This document shows, piece after piece, positions 1 through 9,890 of a stretch of 64,000 nt of DNA. The stretch is taken from assembly GCF_014960965.1 (NCBI RefSeq), contig NZ_CP063169.1, forward strand, positions 4,187,581-4,251,580, in the 5' to 3' direction. Numbering within the stretch: position 1 is the stretch's first letter; every line of letters begins with the position of its first letter. Source of the stretch: Ruania alkalisoli. Lineage in GTDB: Bacteria > Actinomycetota > Actinomycetes > Actinomycetales > Beutenbergiaceae. The notes under the pieces are model-generated. The model was not told the origin of the DNA. It did no database searches and was given only the letters and a program-made list of their open reading frames with translations. Position numbers and translations under genes: made by a program.

Positions 1-3000
1 GGCTCGACCTCACCCCGGGCACCTACACCCTGACCAGCGGCTTCTACGAGTTCTACGCGGGCCAGGACCGCTACCGGCAGATGGACCCGACGCTGACGTA
101 CCAGCTGGATGGTGAGACCGCCTCCCAGACGCTGGACCGGGTGGCGATGAGCACCTCCGCGGGTGCTGCCGAACCGATCCAGGACACCAGCGCCTTCACG
201 ATCCCCGAGGGAGCCAGCGAGACCTCCCTGACCTACCAGCAGTCCGGTGGCGAGGCACCGGTGCTCAGCTGGTTCGCGATCGCCGAAGGCGATGCCGAGG
301 AGATCCTCGAGAGCGCGCTCGACAGCGCACCGGACTACGTGGACGTCACGATCGACGCGGCTGACATCGCCGCCGACAACGTCAACGGACTGACCTTCAA
401 GGGCTTCGGAACGCTCAGCGCGAACAGCACCAGCGCCGTCCTGCTGGACTACAAGGCCGAGCACCCCGAGGCCTACGCCGAGCTCATCCGGATCCTCTTC
501 GGCGGTGAGAACCCGATCATGAACCACGTCAAGATCGAGATGGGCAACGACCGGAACAACTCCACCGGCCCCGACGTGGCCACGATGCGCACCGAGGACG
601 AGCCGGCCAACGTCACCCGCCACCCGGGCTTCCAGCTCGCGGCCGATGCCCTCGCGGTCAACCCCGACCTGCAGGTCTCCATCCTGCGGTGGAACGCCCC
701 CGCCTGGGTGGAGAACAACGACGACATCTACACCTGGTACAAGAACACGATCCTGGCGGCCTACCGTGAGTACGGCTACATGGTCGACTACGTCAACCCG
801 GGCGTGAACGAGCACAGTGCGGACCTGAGCTGGACCGAGGAGTTCGCCGATCGGGTGAGCACCGACACCACCGGCTACATCAGCGATGACCCGGCCCTGG
901 CGGGGTTCCGCGACGGTGAGGCCGAGTTGTTCGCTCAGATCCAGACCGTGATCTCCGACGAGGTCGGCGTGGGCACCTTCGGCGACGAGATCATGGCTGA
1001 CGCCGACCTGCGCGAGGCAGTGGATGTCGCGGCTTACCACTACAGCCCCAACGATGACTCCAACGGCAACTTCACCCGGCTCGCGGACGAGTTCGACATG
1101 CAGGTGTGGAACAGCGAGGCGCAGGCGACCTTCTCCAACACCGCGTTCCGGCCGAACAACAACACCGCCGACCCGACCGTGGCGGGGACCGGGATCGGCG
1201 GGCACATCAGCTCCCTGGAGATGGCGAACACCATCGTCAAGGGCTTCGTGAACTCGCGCCGGAGCCACTTCATCTACCAGCCCGCCATCGGATCCTTCTA
1301 CGAGGGTGGTCAGTACTCGTTCAAGGAACTGGTCAGTGCCCGCGACCCGTGGTCAGGATGGATGCACTACGACGGCGGCCTGGCCGTTTTGCAGCACTTC
1401 TCCAGTTTCGCCGTGACCGGTTGGGAGAACGAGGACAACACCGCTGGGATCTGGCGGGCCGTGCCAGAGGCCAGCAGCTCGGGAGCCACCGGCACCAACC
1501 CGGTGGTCGGTCGCAACGGTGAGCCGAACTACCTCACTCTCGCCGCCCCGGACAGCTCGGACTTCTCCACCGTGATCGTCAACGACTCCGAGAAGACCCT
1601 CACCTATCGCCTGAACCCCGAGGGCTTCGGACTGGACGGCGCCCCGCTGGCCGTGTGGGAGACCCGCGCGGCCGAGGACGGCGAGGCGTTCAACGCCCAC
1701 TACAAGCAGCACGTTGGCGACGTCACCCCTGACGGCGGAGCGTACGTCGTCGAGGTCGCGCCGTTCTCGATGACCACCGTCACCTCCCTCGACGTGACCG
1801 GAGACGAGGGGTGGACCACCCCGCTGCCGGTGGAGGGCGAGCGCACCGTCCTGGACGCGGGGCTGGACTCCGGTGAGGGCGTGCTGTGGTCGGATGACTT
1901 CGACTACACCGAGCGCACCATCCCGCAGCTGACCGCCGAGGGCCAGGTGAGCACGCAGACCGACCCGTTCGTCGAGGCTCGCGGAGGCGAAACCGGAGCG
2001 ATCCCGCTGTTCACCTGGGATCGCAACGGCGCCTTCGAGGCCTACCTCGACGGTGAGGAGTGGGTGCTGCGCCAGCAGCTCGACACCGAGGAGACCGGTG
2101 TGGGCGGCGCCTGGAACGGCGGCGATCCGATCACCGCGATCGGTGACCGCCGGTGGACGAACTACCGCGCCACGGTGGATGTGCGCTTCGAGCGGGAGAC
2201 GACCGACGGCAACTACGCCGCCATCGGTGCGCGCTCCAGCGGTGGCGACAACTCCCAGAGCCTGAACACCACCCCATACGTGCTGCGGCTCGACCGCGAC
2301 GGCGACTGGCAGCTGGTGCGGATGGGCTCGGTGACCGCCTCCGGTTCGATCGGCGACATCGGGACCGAGTGGCACGAACTCTCCCTGCAGGTGGCCGGTG
2401 ACCAGATCACCGGCTGGATCGACGGTGAGCAGGTGGTCGACTGGACCGACCCGGCGCCCATCGGGTCCGGGTGGGTTGACCTGGCCAGCGGCTTCCACCA
2501 CACCCAGTTCGACAACCTCTCGATCGAGCAGGCCGAGTCCTACCTGCCCTACTACGGGGAGTACCTGGACAACCTCGAGATGACCGATCTGAGCGACCCG
2601 CCGGCCACCCAGCTGGCCTACTCCGGCAGCTGGAACCACGCCGTCAGCGGCAGCATGTACGAGTACCAGCGCTCCACCTCACGCACGTCCGAGGCGGGCG
2701 CGAGCGTGGCGTACACCTTCACGGGGTCCGGACTGGACGTGCTCGGCTCGAACGACGGCTCCGCCCGCCTGGAGGTGCGCGTGGACGGTGAGCTCGTCGA
2801 GCCCGCAGCCCGCACGCAGGCCAGCGGTCAGTTCGAGCAGACGTACGTGCTGCGCGGGCTCGCCCACGGCGAGCACACCGTGAGCCTGGAGGTCCTCTCC
2901 GGTTCCCTCACCGTCGATGCCGTGGCGATTCACGACGGCGTCCCTTCCGTTCCCGCGGACGTCACCCAGCTGGCCGAGGTGCTGGAGGCCGCCGAGCAGA

Positions 3001-4469
3001 TCGAACGGACGGACGACTTCACCGACGCCGGCTGGGAGGCACTGCAGAACGCCATCGCCTCCGCCCAGCAGGCGGTCACGGACCCGGCCGGGTACGGTCT
3101 GGACGCCGAGGGCGCCGCCCAGCTCGCGGACCGGTTGCGCGCGGGCTCGGCCCCGTTATGGGATCAGATCGTCTCCGTGGAGGACGTCCGGGTGGCCACC
3201 CTGGTGGGGGTCCAGCCGGAGCTGCCGGAGACGGTGGCGGTGACCCTGGACGACGAGAGCACGCGGGAGATCGCGGTCGAGTGGCCCGCCGACGTGGTCG
3301 TCAGTGAGGCGTGGGCGAGCGTCACGGTGGCCGGGCAGTACGGGGGTGCGACCATCCCCGCATTCGTGGAGGTAATCCCCTCCGGTGTGGTGGCGTTCGC
3401 CGACATCAACGGCACCGAAGGCGGGTCGCTCGGCTACGCCTCGCCGTCCTACGAGGTCATCTCGGACTCGGCCACCCTGGTCAACGAGACCCCGGACCAG
3501 CCGTTCGACGGCACCTGGGGCCACGCCGGGCAGAACGCGGGCGGCGCCTCGGAGGTGAACTTCAAGGGCATCGTGCCCGGCGAGTACAGCAAGCTGACCA
3601 CCACCGGGATGTACACCTCGAACGCTGAGGGCTCGCAACTGTCCTACACGTTCACCCTGCCTGCCGGAGAGTATGAGGTGGCGGCTGGGAGCCACTCGTG
3701 GTGGCCAGATTGGGCCCGTACCTCCGATGTGGTACTCAGCTACGACGGCGAGGACCACGTGGTCGACTCGGTGACCCTGGACCAGGGGTCGCCCAGTGCC
3801 CTGCTGACCTACGCCGTCGAACTCGAGGCAGACGGTCCGGTGACGCTGACGTTGCGCAATACCAGCAGCCAATCGCCGATGCTGAGCTGGGTGGGCGTGG
3901 CTCGGGCCGAGCCGACGCTCACGGGGATCGAGGTCACCTCACTCCCCGACCGCGTGGAGTACATCCAGGGCGAGGAACTGGATCTGACGGGGCTGGAGGT
4001 GACCGCGTCCTACTCCGACGGCGTGCAGACGGTGTTGGACAACGACGCGCTGGCCGTGACCGGGTACGACCCGGACACTCTCGGGGTGCAGACCCTCGGG
4101 GTGCTCTACACCGAGACAGCACCGCCGCTGCACACGCGGGCGGTCGGGGACGTTGCGTCGACATCGTTCGAGGTGACAGTGCTCGAGGCCTCTGATGGGT
4201 CGGATGGTTCGGACAGCGGGGCTGACGGTTCTGATGCCGGCAGTGATAGCGGTGCTGACGGCTCCGACGGTTCTGATGCCGGAGCCGATGGCGCCGGCGC
4301 TTCGGACGGGCCCGACGCTTCCTCCGACGGCGACCAGGCCAGCGATCCGCCCGGCGAGGACCAGCTGCCCAGCACCGGTGCGACCGTCGGCGCGATCGTC
4401 ACCCTGGCCTTGGCCCTGCTGGTCGCGGGCGCGCTGCTGTTCATGCGACGTCACCGCAGGATCAGCTGA
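1..4469 (+). CDS. Wall-anchored multidomain GH59-like glycosidase (5' end outside window)
   Basis: Partial: the frame is open from base 3, and the Met at 81 is internal. Numbering from that Met, residues about 90-575 resemble GH59 galactosylceramidase: a KGFGTLS start, a VNPGVNEH segment with the likely acid/base Glu244, a WNSEAQ segment with the likely nucleophile Glu346, and a DPWSGW motif. Downstream modules are a DUF1080/LamG-like sandwich (about 600-810), a galactose-binding-like domain (about 830-950), a FIVAR helical module (about 955-1030), a Big_4 Ig-like domain (about 1035-1095), a jelly-roll module that repeats the truncated N-terminal one, and a Big_3 Ig-like domain (about 1280-1360). 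A Ser-Asp-Gly-rich linker leads to the sortase motif LPSTG (1429-1433), a membrane segment and basic tail. It is therefore exported and wall-linked. Beta-galactosidase activity is inferred; the natural substrate is unknown. Confidence 0.82.
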   Translation, partial: LDLTPGTYTLTSGFYEFYAGQDRYRQMDPTLTYQLDGETASQTLDRVAMSTSAGAAEPIQDTSAFTIPEGASETSLTYQQSGGEAPVLSWFAIAEGDAEEILESALDSAPDYVDVTIDAADIAADNVNGLTFKGFGTLSANSTSAVLLDYKAEHPEAYAELIRILFGGENPIMNHVKIEMGNDRNNSTGPDVATMRTEDEPANVTRHPGFQLAADALAVNPDLQVSILRWNAPAWVENNDDIYTWYKNTILAAYREYGYMVDYVNPGVNEHSADLSWTEEFADRVSTDTTGYISDDPALAGFRDGEAELFAQIQTVISDEVGVGTFGDEIMADADLREAVDVAAYHYSPNDDSNGNFTRLADEFDMQVWNSEAQATFSNTAFRPNNNTADPTVAGTGIGGHISSLEMANTIVKGFVNSRRSHFIYQPAIGSFYEGGQYSFKELVSARDPWSGWMHYDGGLAVLQHFSSFAVTGWENEDNTAGIWRAVPEASSSGATGTNPVVGRNGEPNYLTLAAPDSSDFSTVIVNDSEKTLTYRLNPEGFGLDGAPLAVWETRAAEDGEAFNAHYKQHVGDVTPDGGAYVVEVAPFSMTTVTSLDVTGDEGWTTPLPVEGERTVLDAGLDSGEGVLWSDDFDYTERTIPQLTAEGQVSTQTDPFVEARGGETGAIPLFTWDRNGAFEAYLDGEEWVLRQQLDTEETGVGGAWNGGDPITAIGDRRWTNYRATVDVRFERETTDGNYAAIGARSSGGDNSQSLNTTPYVLRLDRDGDWQLVRMGSVTASGSIGDIGTEWHELSLQVAGDQITGWIDGEQVVDWTDPAPIGSGWVDLASGFHHTQFDNLSIEQAESYLPYYGEYLDNLEMTDLSDPPATQLAYSGSWNHAVSGSMYEYQRSTSRTSEAGASVAYTFTGSGLDVLGSNDGSARLEVRVDGELVEPAARTQASGQFEQTYVLRGLAHGEHTVSLEVLSGSLTVDAVAIHDGVPSVPADVTQLAEVLEAAEQIERTDDFTDAGWEALQNAIASAQQAVTDPAGYGLDAEGAAQLADRLRAGSAPLWDQIVSVEDVRVATLVGVQPELPETVAVTLDDESTREIAVEWPADVVVSEAWASVTVAGQYGGATIPAFVEVIPSGVVAFADINGTEGGSLGYASPSYEVISDSATLVNETPDQPFDGTWGHAGQNAGGASEVNFKGIVPGEYSKLTTTGMYTSNAEGSQLSYTFTLPAGEYEVAAGSHSWWPDWARTSDVVLSYDGEDHVVDSVTLDQGSPSALLTYAVELEADGPVTLTLRNTSSQSPMLSWVGVARAEPTLTGIEVTSLPDRVEYIQGEELDLTGLEVTASYSDGVQTVLDNDALAVTGYDPDTLGVQTLGVLYTETAPPLHTRAVGDVASTSFEVTVLEASDGSDGSDSGADGSDAGSDSGADGSDGSDAGADGAGASDGPDASSDGDQASDPPGEDQLPSTGATVGAIVTLALALLVAGALLFMRRHRRIS

Positions 4470-4475
4470 TATCTC

Positions 4476-4523
4476 AGGCCGTCCTCGGCCCGGGCCACCG
4501 CACTCGGGCCGAGGACGGCCTGC
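4476..4523. terminator. Perfect 18-bp hairpin after the GH59-like gene
   Basis: Arms 4476-4493 and 4506-4523 are exact reverse complements around a 12-nt loop, starting 6 nt after the stop codon. No T-tract follows. The genes on either side converge, so it could end transcription in either direction. Confidence 0.75.
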
Positions 4524-4722
4524 CTACTGCCTGCCTTGAACCATCCAGCTCACGACCCCACGTCGCCCTGACCGAGGAGGTACCCATGAGTTGGATGTGC
4601 TGGTCACCAATGTCAACGAGTCCCGCTGCGCATCACCGAGGTCCGGAAAGTGCAGCGAAGTCCGCACCCGCGCGCTCGGACCTCGCTGCGGCGTTCGAGC
4701 AGCCACATCCAGGGTGAACACG
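4524..4722. other. Intergenic stretch with a second hairpin
   Basis: No gene is supported here. A hairpin with arms 4652-4664 and 4677-4689 (13 bp, one mismatch, 12-nt loop) lies 34 nt beyond the LysR stop and could terminate that operon. A good ribosome-binding sequence (GAGGAGGTACCC before the ATG at 4586) opens only a 43-codon frame of unlikely composition, so it is not called. Confidence 0.4.
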
Positions 4723-5730
4723 TCAACCGCGCTCCTGATCGAGCGCGAGTCCTGGCGATGCCACGTCCATCTCCCTGGCCTGCGCATGAAGCGTCTTGAT
4801 GAACTCCTTGATCACCGGCGGATAGAGGCGCTCCTTGTTGACGAGCGTATGGACATCTCGTTCGAACGCAGGATGGTCCACCGGGACCATGGTGACCTGG
4901 TCTCCAGTGTCTAGCATGGCCGCTGCAAGCTCGGGAAGGAGACCCAGGCCAACACCCACCGCTACCAGGGCCTTCGCCGTTGTGGGTTGTCCAACCGAGT
5001 ACTCGCCCAGCGGCCGGACGCCGGCCTGCTGCAGGATCACTCGAGAGTCGCTGTAGCCATTCGCGATACTCGTCAGGATCACAGCATCGGTCTCAAAGAT
5101 CGATGCCGGGACCGCTGACATCCCAACTGCCGGGTGATCTGAGGGCATGACGCAGACAACCCGCTCGCGAAGGAGGAAGTCAGCACGCACGGAGCGGGGA
5201 AGCTCGATCTCACCGTCGTAGAACACAGCGAGATCGGTATCCCCCCTCGCGACCGCCGTCGCTGGGTTCGGGAGGTCCTCCTTCACCACGACTCGGGCCT
5301 GCGGATAGGTGTCACAGAATCGCCGTATGGTCGGGGCAACCACAAAGGCGGCAGCCCCAGGGAAGGCGCTCACAGTCACCCGTCCTCGCACGTGACCGTC
5401 CTGAGACGTCGCAGCACTGACGCCTTCAGTCAGTTGTTGCAGAACCGTTCGAACGTAGGGAAGCAGTTCCTCACCTGCTTCCGTGAGGCTCGTGGCACGT
5501 CGGCTCCGGACAAAGAGCTGGACGCCCAGTGCCCGTTCGAGATGAGCCACCTGTGCGCTCACCCGAGACTGCGCCCGGTGGATCCGGTCGGCAGCAGCCG
5601 TGAAGGAACCCGATTCGTGCACGGCCATGAAGGCCCGCAACCAGGAGAGCTCGATGTCTCGCTGGACCAGATCGAGCACGCCGTGCACTTCGTCGTCTGG
5701 CATCCCTGCACTGTACTGGTCATCAATCAT
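4723..5730 (-). CDS. LysR-family transcriptional regulator
   Basis: 335 residues. The N-terminal winged helix-turn-helix is typical (LRAFMAVHESGSFTAAADRI, then SRVSAQVAHLE), followed by a two-lobed effector-binding domain (GRVTVSAFPG onward). The start overlaps the end of the rhamnosidase gene by 8 nt, and GAGGTG precedes the ATG, so translation is probably coupled. It is the last gene of the importer-sulfatase-rhamnosidase operon. A LysR gene encoded inside its probable target operon, rather than divergent from it, is unusual. The effector cannot be read from the sequence. Confidence 0.9.
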   Translation of the reverse strand: MIDDQYSAGMPDDEVHGVLDLVQRDIELSWLRAFMAVHESGSFTAAADRIHRAQSRVSAQVAHLERALGVQLFVRSRRATSLTEAGEELLPYVRTVLQQLTEGVSAATSQDGHVRGRVTVSAFPGAAAFVVAPTIRRFCDTYPQARVVVKEDLPNPATAVARGDTDLAVFYDGEIELPRSVRADFLLRERVVCVMPSDHPAVGMSAVPASIFETDAVILTSIANGYSDSRVILQQAGVRPLGEYSVGQPTTAKALVAVGVGLGLLPELAAAMLDTGDQVTMVPVDHPAFERDVHTLVNKERLYPPVIKEFIKTLHAQAREMDVASPGLALDQERG

Positions 5731-8419
5731 GGGTCACCTCGTCCGCACCGAGGCTTTCAGCGCCCGGAACCGCCAGGACGTCCGGGACCACCAGCTGGTG
5801 CGTTCCGGGACCCAGAGCAGCCGTGGTCGAGCCCTCGGCCCGGCATGGGTGTAGGAAGCGAGCTGACGCACCGTCAGGAATCGTGACATCGAAGATTCTG
5901 ACAGCACCGTCACGACGCATCTCCACGCTGATAGGTCCCACGATGGTGTCCAGGTGCCCGTGCGCCCATTCCAACTGCACCCCAGCCCATGGCTGGAGGA
6001 GGATCTCGCGGTAGCCAGGCGACGCGGGTTTGATGCCGAGGACTCCCTCGAAGAACCATCGGTCGACCGAGGAGAAATAATGGTGGTTCCGCGATCGGTA
6101 GTCCGGACGCCAGCTCTCCGGAAGGTTCGTCTCACCGTGGTCGAACCAATAGCGGTACGAAGGGTACTCACGCGAGGTGAGCACCGAGAAAGCCAGGTCG
6201 GGACGGCCCATCGTGGCAAGCACAGCCGGGAGATGCTTGGTGCCGAGCACACCAGTGTTGAGACGTCCACCCCTGAGCTCAACATCGTGGATGACCCGCG
6301 AGGCTGCTCGAGCTCGCTCAGAGACCGGCACAAGTCCGAGGGCGATGCCCAGCACGTCCACTGACTGGCGGTATCCACCCGCCCGATCGCCGTCGCCACC
6401 TGGGCGTTCGGGAACGAACTGCCCCGTGAAGGCCATCCTGATCCGGTGCGAGAGTCGCGCGAAGTGGAGTGCGTCCTTCCGCTCTCCGATCGCGCGAGCG
6501 ATCGATGACAGGAGGCGGGCCCAACGAAAGAGGTAGAGGGTGCTGTAGACCGACGCGCCTTCGGGGCACATCTCACTGGTGGTATCGGGGGCCATCCAGT
6601 CGCCCAGACCTCCGCGCACAATGAGATCGGGCCATCGGGCGACCAGCATCTGCAGATAGCGACGAAGCCGTGGGTAGTGCTCGGTCAGAACCCGTCGATC
6701 GGCATAGTAGACGTACATCGCCCAACAAATCTCCGCGTACGCAACATCCCAGGCTGGCACTGGTCCGCGGACATCACTCACGCTATCTGAGTACCCCCAA
6801 TCTCCGGCCGGGATGATGGGGGGAATCTCACCATCGTCGCGCTGACAGTCGGCGAAGGAACGCAGCCACTGCGAGTAGAACTTCGCCATATCAAAATTGA
6901 GGATCGACGTCTCCAGGGAAAGATGCGCATCGCCCGTCCATCCATTTTTCTCGAATGTTGGCGTATCCGTGAAGACTCCGTGAAGATTGTCGAGAATTGA
7001 TCGTCGCGACGCGCGATGGATGCCATTGAGGGCGGGATCGCTGCACTCAAACCTCGCCCTTGACTCAACGTTGGTGTGCACAATTTGCGCCTCGACGGCT
7101 GGCCCAGAGCCGATGTCGAACTGTGCTCCCTCGATCTCCACGTAGCGGAAGCCGCGATATCCGAATCGAGGCTCGTGATCGAGGGGAGTGTCGCCCGCAA
7201 CGATCACGTCGCGCTGGATCGGTGGCACCACGTGATCCTGATGGCACTCGACCTGCCCGGCGCGATCTACTCGCTCGCCGTAAGAGACGGTCAGCTGGTT
7301 CCCGTTCGGCAGCCTCGCCTGCACGCGGGCCCACCCTGCGAGTTGGCGACCGAAGTCGTAGACGCGTGCGCCGGACCTGAGGTCAGTGTGCGCGACGGGG
7401 GCAAGAACGTCGGTCACCTCGACAGGCTCGGCGGTACGGGGACGAAGGGCGCCGCCCGGAGCCGATGCGATGCGCACGGGATGCCAGGCGCCCGAGCGAG
7501 AGTGCGGGAGGCACCAGTCAGGCACCTCCGCCCGTTGGTCGAACCGCTCGCCAGCGAGGAGCGAGTCCGCGGTCACCGGCCCTGGCGTCCACTCCCACTC
7601 CCGATCGGAGACGACGGACGCGACGTCGTCGGCATACTCGATCCTCAGCAAGCAGATCAGTTTCGGATGGTCCCACCAGGGCGCGAGGTGCCAGCGCCAT
7701 ACACTGACGCGAGGCTCGGCGAACTTCCCGCGACCAAGCTCGAACCCGAGCACGTTCACGTCAGCTGAGAGCATCGCGGTGACATCGTGGCTGACGAAGT
7801 AGGCCGTCTTGTCGTAGCGCGACGGACCGGGGTCAAGCACGCTGGAGCCGACCCGGACTCCATTCACGTACGCGTTGGCGGCACCGAGTCCAGACCAGTA
7901 CAGGCGCGCACGTACGACCCGCTCACCAATCACGAATCGGCGCCGGAGCAACGGCGAAGCCACCGCGCGCTCGTCCGGCGGCGGTGCCGCACGCGCACCC
8001 GCATGGCTCCCGCCGATCCACTGTGCAGCACTCCAGTCCGGCACGGATCGGGGCCCGTACTCCCAGGTCGCCCAGGAAGACCAGCGCGACTCGCTCGTGC
8101 GTCCGCGCCACGCCACACGCCACGCGTACGCACCAAACGCGTGGAGTTCCTGCCCTTCGTAGCGGTGTTGCGTTAGCGCAGCGGACCGGACCCAGCCCGA
8201 GTCCCAGGTGACACGCGGCCCAGCGATGGTTTCGACCTGGATCCTGTACTCGCGCTGAGTACCACCACCTCGAGGAAGAAGCCACGAGAACCGGGGCTGG
8301 GTAGCCTCGATCACACCGCCTGTCGAGTACTCCGCCCGTAGTCCGTGGGCAGGACTCGCGGAACCGACTCCTGTTCCGGTGGGGTTCACCGGGACCTGTG
8401 CGCCAGCACCGCGCTCCAT
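5723..8419 (-). CDS. GH78 alpha-L-rhamnosidase
   Basis: About 898 residues with GH78 architecture: an N-terminal Ig-like domain (TQPRFSWLLP), beta-sandwich domains, an (alpha/alpha)6 catalytic barrel and a C-terminal sandwich. Numbered from the GTG at 8425, Asp487, Glu492, Trp496 and Asp499 in TDTPTFEKNGWTGD keep the spacing of the active-site residues I recall for Bacillus RhaB (D567, E572, D579). Glu770 (TNLPESW) is the likely second catalytic carboxylate. No signal peptide is seen, so it should hydrolyse terminal rhamnose from imported oligosaccharides in the cytoplasm. I prefer the ATG at 8419, because GAGGGA lies 8 nt upstream; the GTG at 8425 is the alternative. It follows the sulfatase by only a few bases. 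Confidence 0.9.
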   Translation of the reverse strand: MERGAGAQVPVNPTGTGVGSASPAHGLRAEYSTGGVIEATQPRFSWLLPRGGGTQREYRIQVETIAGPRVTWDSGWVRSAALTQHRYEGQELHAFGAYAWRVAWRGRTSESRWSSWATWEYGPRSVPDWSAAQWIGGSHAGARAAPPPDERAVASPLLRRRFVIGERVVRARLYWSGLGAANAYVNGVRVGSSVLDPGPSRYDKTAYFVSHDVTAMLSADVNVLGFELGRGKFAEPRVSVWRWHLAPWWDHPKLICLLRIEYADDVASVVSDREWEWTPGPVTADSLLAGERFDQRAEVPDWCLPHSRSGAWHPVRIASAPGGALRPRTAEPVEVTDVLAPVAHTDLRSGARVYDFGRQLAGWARVQARLPNGNQLTVSYGERVDRAGQVECHQDHVVPPIQRDVIVAGDTPLDHEPRFGYRGFRYVEIEGAQFDIGSGPAVEAQIVHTNVESRARFECSDPALNGIHRASRRSILDNLHGVFTDTPTFEKNGWTGDAHLSLETSILNFDMAKFYSQWLRSFADCQRDDGEIPPIIPAGDWGYSDSVSDVRGPVPAWDVAYAEICWAMYVYYADRRVLTEHYPRLRRYLQMLVARWPDLIVRGGLGDWMAPDTTSEMCPEGASVYSTLYLFRWARLLSSIARAIGERKDALHFARLSHRIRMAFTGQFVPERPGGDGDRAGGYRQSVDVLGIALGLVPVSERARAASRVIHDVELRGGRLNTGVLGTKHLPAVLATMGRPDLAFSVLTSREYPSYRYWFDHGETNLPESWRPDYRSRNHHYFSSVDRWFFEGVLGIKPASPGYREILLQPWAGVQLEWAHGHLDTIVGPISVEMRRDGAVRIFDVTIPDGASARFLHPCRAEGSTTAALGPGTHQLVVPDVLAVPGAESLGADEVTHD

Positions 8420-8431
8420 CGGCACCGTCCC

Positions 8432-9856
8432 TCAACCATCGCTGGCCGCGAAGGCGATACGCGCATCCGAAGCACCACTGCCTCCGCCCGTGGCAACGGC
8501 ACCGCTCTGGACCCGCTCCCGCTCTCTCCACAACGGGCCAAGTCCCATCCGTTCCACCAATTGCACGCCTGGGACGAACGGGTCGCGCGCATCCTTCAGC
8601 TTTGACCCAAGAATGCGGACAAGATCTGCCTGTATCTCCGCGTAGCCGGGCATGTCGACGACATTGCGCATCTGGAAAGGATCCTGGTCCAGGTCGAAGA
8701 GCATCCAGGGAGCCCTGCCCACCGTCTCGGCGTACAGGTAGTCCCGGGTACGGATGGCTCGCCACTCGGGGATGTCCTGGTCCGCTGATTCGTCCGCCTT
8801 CATCAGGTCCATGAGGAGGACGCTCTCCGGCCCACCATCGCCTGCCAGGCACGGCGTCAGGCTGGAACCGTCCATGTCTTGGCCGTCGTGTTCTACCCCG
8901 AGGAACTCGAGAACGGTAGGCACCAGGTCAACAGCACTCGCGAGAGCAGCCGACTGCGAACCTGGGGCAATGACTCCGGGCAGGCGCATCAGCAACGGCA
9001 CCCTGACCGCCTCGTCCCACGGCACCTGCTTCTTCAGCATTCCATGGGACCAGAGCATGTCACCGTGGTCAGAGGTGAAGACGACCAGCGTGGACTCAGC
9101 GAGGCCGAGATCCTCCAGGCAATCAAGGAGACGGCCCATCTCCGTATCCAACGCAGAGATTGCTGCGTAGTAGTCCGCGATGCTCCGGTCGTAGTCCAGT
9201 CGACGAGCCATGGCGGTTCGTCCCGGGACCTCGACGTTCGGTCGGGCAGTGATCCCGCTCTCGCGATACAGCTCCCGGTAGCGCTCGGGGACATCCGGGT
9301 ACGGGTCGTGCGGCGGACCCCATGAGAGGTATAGCGCGAACGGGCCGTCGCGATTCTCACGGAGAAACTCACGCGCCAGGTCTGTCTGCACTTCGGGCTC
9401 GTAGCCGCTCACCTGTTCGGGGACCGGACTGTCGAGGTAGTACTTGTCCTCGCGAAAATACTCGTGCGAACAGTTGTAGGCCGCCCAATAGTCGAAGCCC
9501 CGACGCCGAGCACCGGGCGGCGTGAACTTGTCTCGGGGAATTCCATCGAGATGCCACTTTCCGATATAGCCGGTCGAGTAGCCTTGCTCCTTGAGAACAT
9601 CGGCAACCGTCCGGCAGTCACCCAAAGGGAGGTCGTTTGCTACCGCGCCATGACGGATGGGATAGCGCCCCGTCAAGATCGTCCCTCGGCTCGGCGTGCA
9701 GACTGGCGAGTTCACCAAGGCATGGGTGAAGTTCACTCCCGCTCCTGCGAGCCGATCGAAGTTGGGAGTGCGGATCTCCGAGTTTCCGGCACACCCCATA
9801 TCGAAAGCGCGCATCTGATCCGCAAATACGAAAAGAAGATTCTTGAAGCTGGACAA
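8432..9856 (-). CDS. Cys-type sulfatase (arylsulfatase family, S1)
   Basis: 474 residues of the alkaline-phosphatase-like sulfatase family. Cys53-Thr-Pro-Ser-Arg57 is the signature whose Cys becomes formylglycine. Asp13-Gln14 near the N-terminus and a TSDHGDM segment supply further metal and active-site positions. No signal peptide is visible, so it likely desulfates imported oligosaccharides in the cytoplasm. Activity needs a formylglycine-generating enzyme or anSME, which is not in this window. The start is TTG with GGAG 5 nt upstream. The gene lies between the inner-membrane permease gene and the rhamnosidase in one operon, which points to a sulfated rhamnose-containing glycan. Confidence 0.92.
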   Translation of the reverse strand: MSSFKNLLFVFADQMRAFDMGCAGNSEIRTPNFDRLAGAGVNFTHALVNSPVCTPSRGTILTGRYPIRHGAVANDLPLGDCRTVADVLKEQGYSTGYIGKWHLDGIPRDKFTPPGARRRGFDYWAAYNCSHEYFREDKYYLDSPVPEQVSGYEPEVQTDLAREFLRENRDGPFALYLSWGPPHDPYPDVPERYRELYRESGITARPNVEVPGRTAMARRLDYDRSIADYYAAISALDTEMGRLLDCLEDLGLAESTLVVFTSDHGDMLWSHGMLKKQVPWDEAVRVPLLMRLPGVIAPGSQSAALASAVDLVPTVLEFLGVEHDGQDMDGSSLTPCLAGDGGPESVLLMDLMKADESADQDIPEWRAIRTRDYLYAETVGRAPWMLFDLDQDPFQMRNVVDMPGYAEIQADLVRILGSKLKDARDPFVPGVQLVERMGLGPLWRERERVQSGAVATGGGSGASDARIAFAASDG

Positions 9857-9890
9857 CTCTACTCCGATCCGGCGACTTGCAATGGAATAA

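Noticed and set aside
1353-2639. Long minus-strand open frame (428 codons) opposite the GH59-like gene
   Set aside because: Antisense to a well-supported gene, composition is low-complexity with no domain motif; such frames are common in GC-rich DNA.
4586-4717. Short frame after GAGGAGGTACCC-ATG in the 4.5-kb intergenic region
   Set aside because: Only 43 codons, no recognisable product, and an internal hairpin; kept as an intergenic note.
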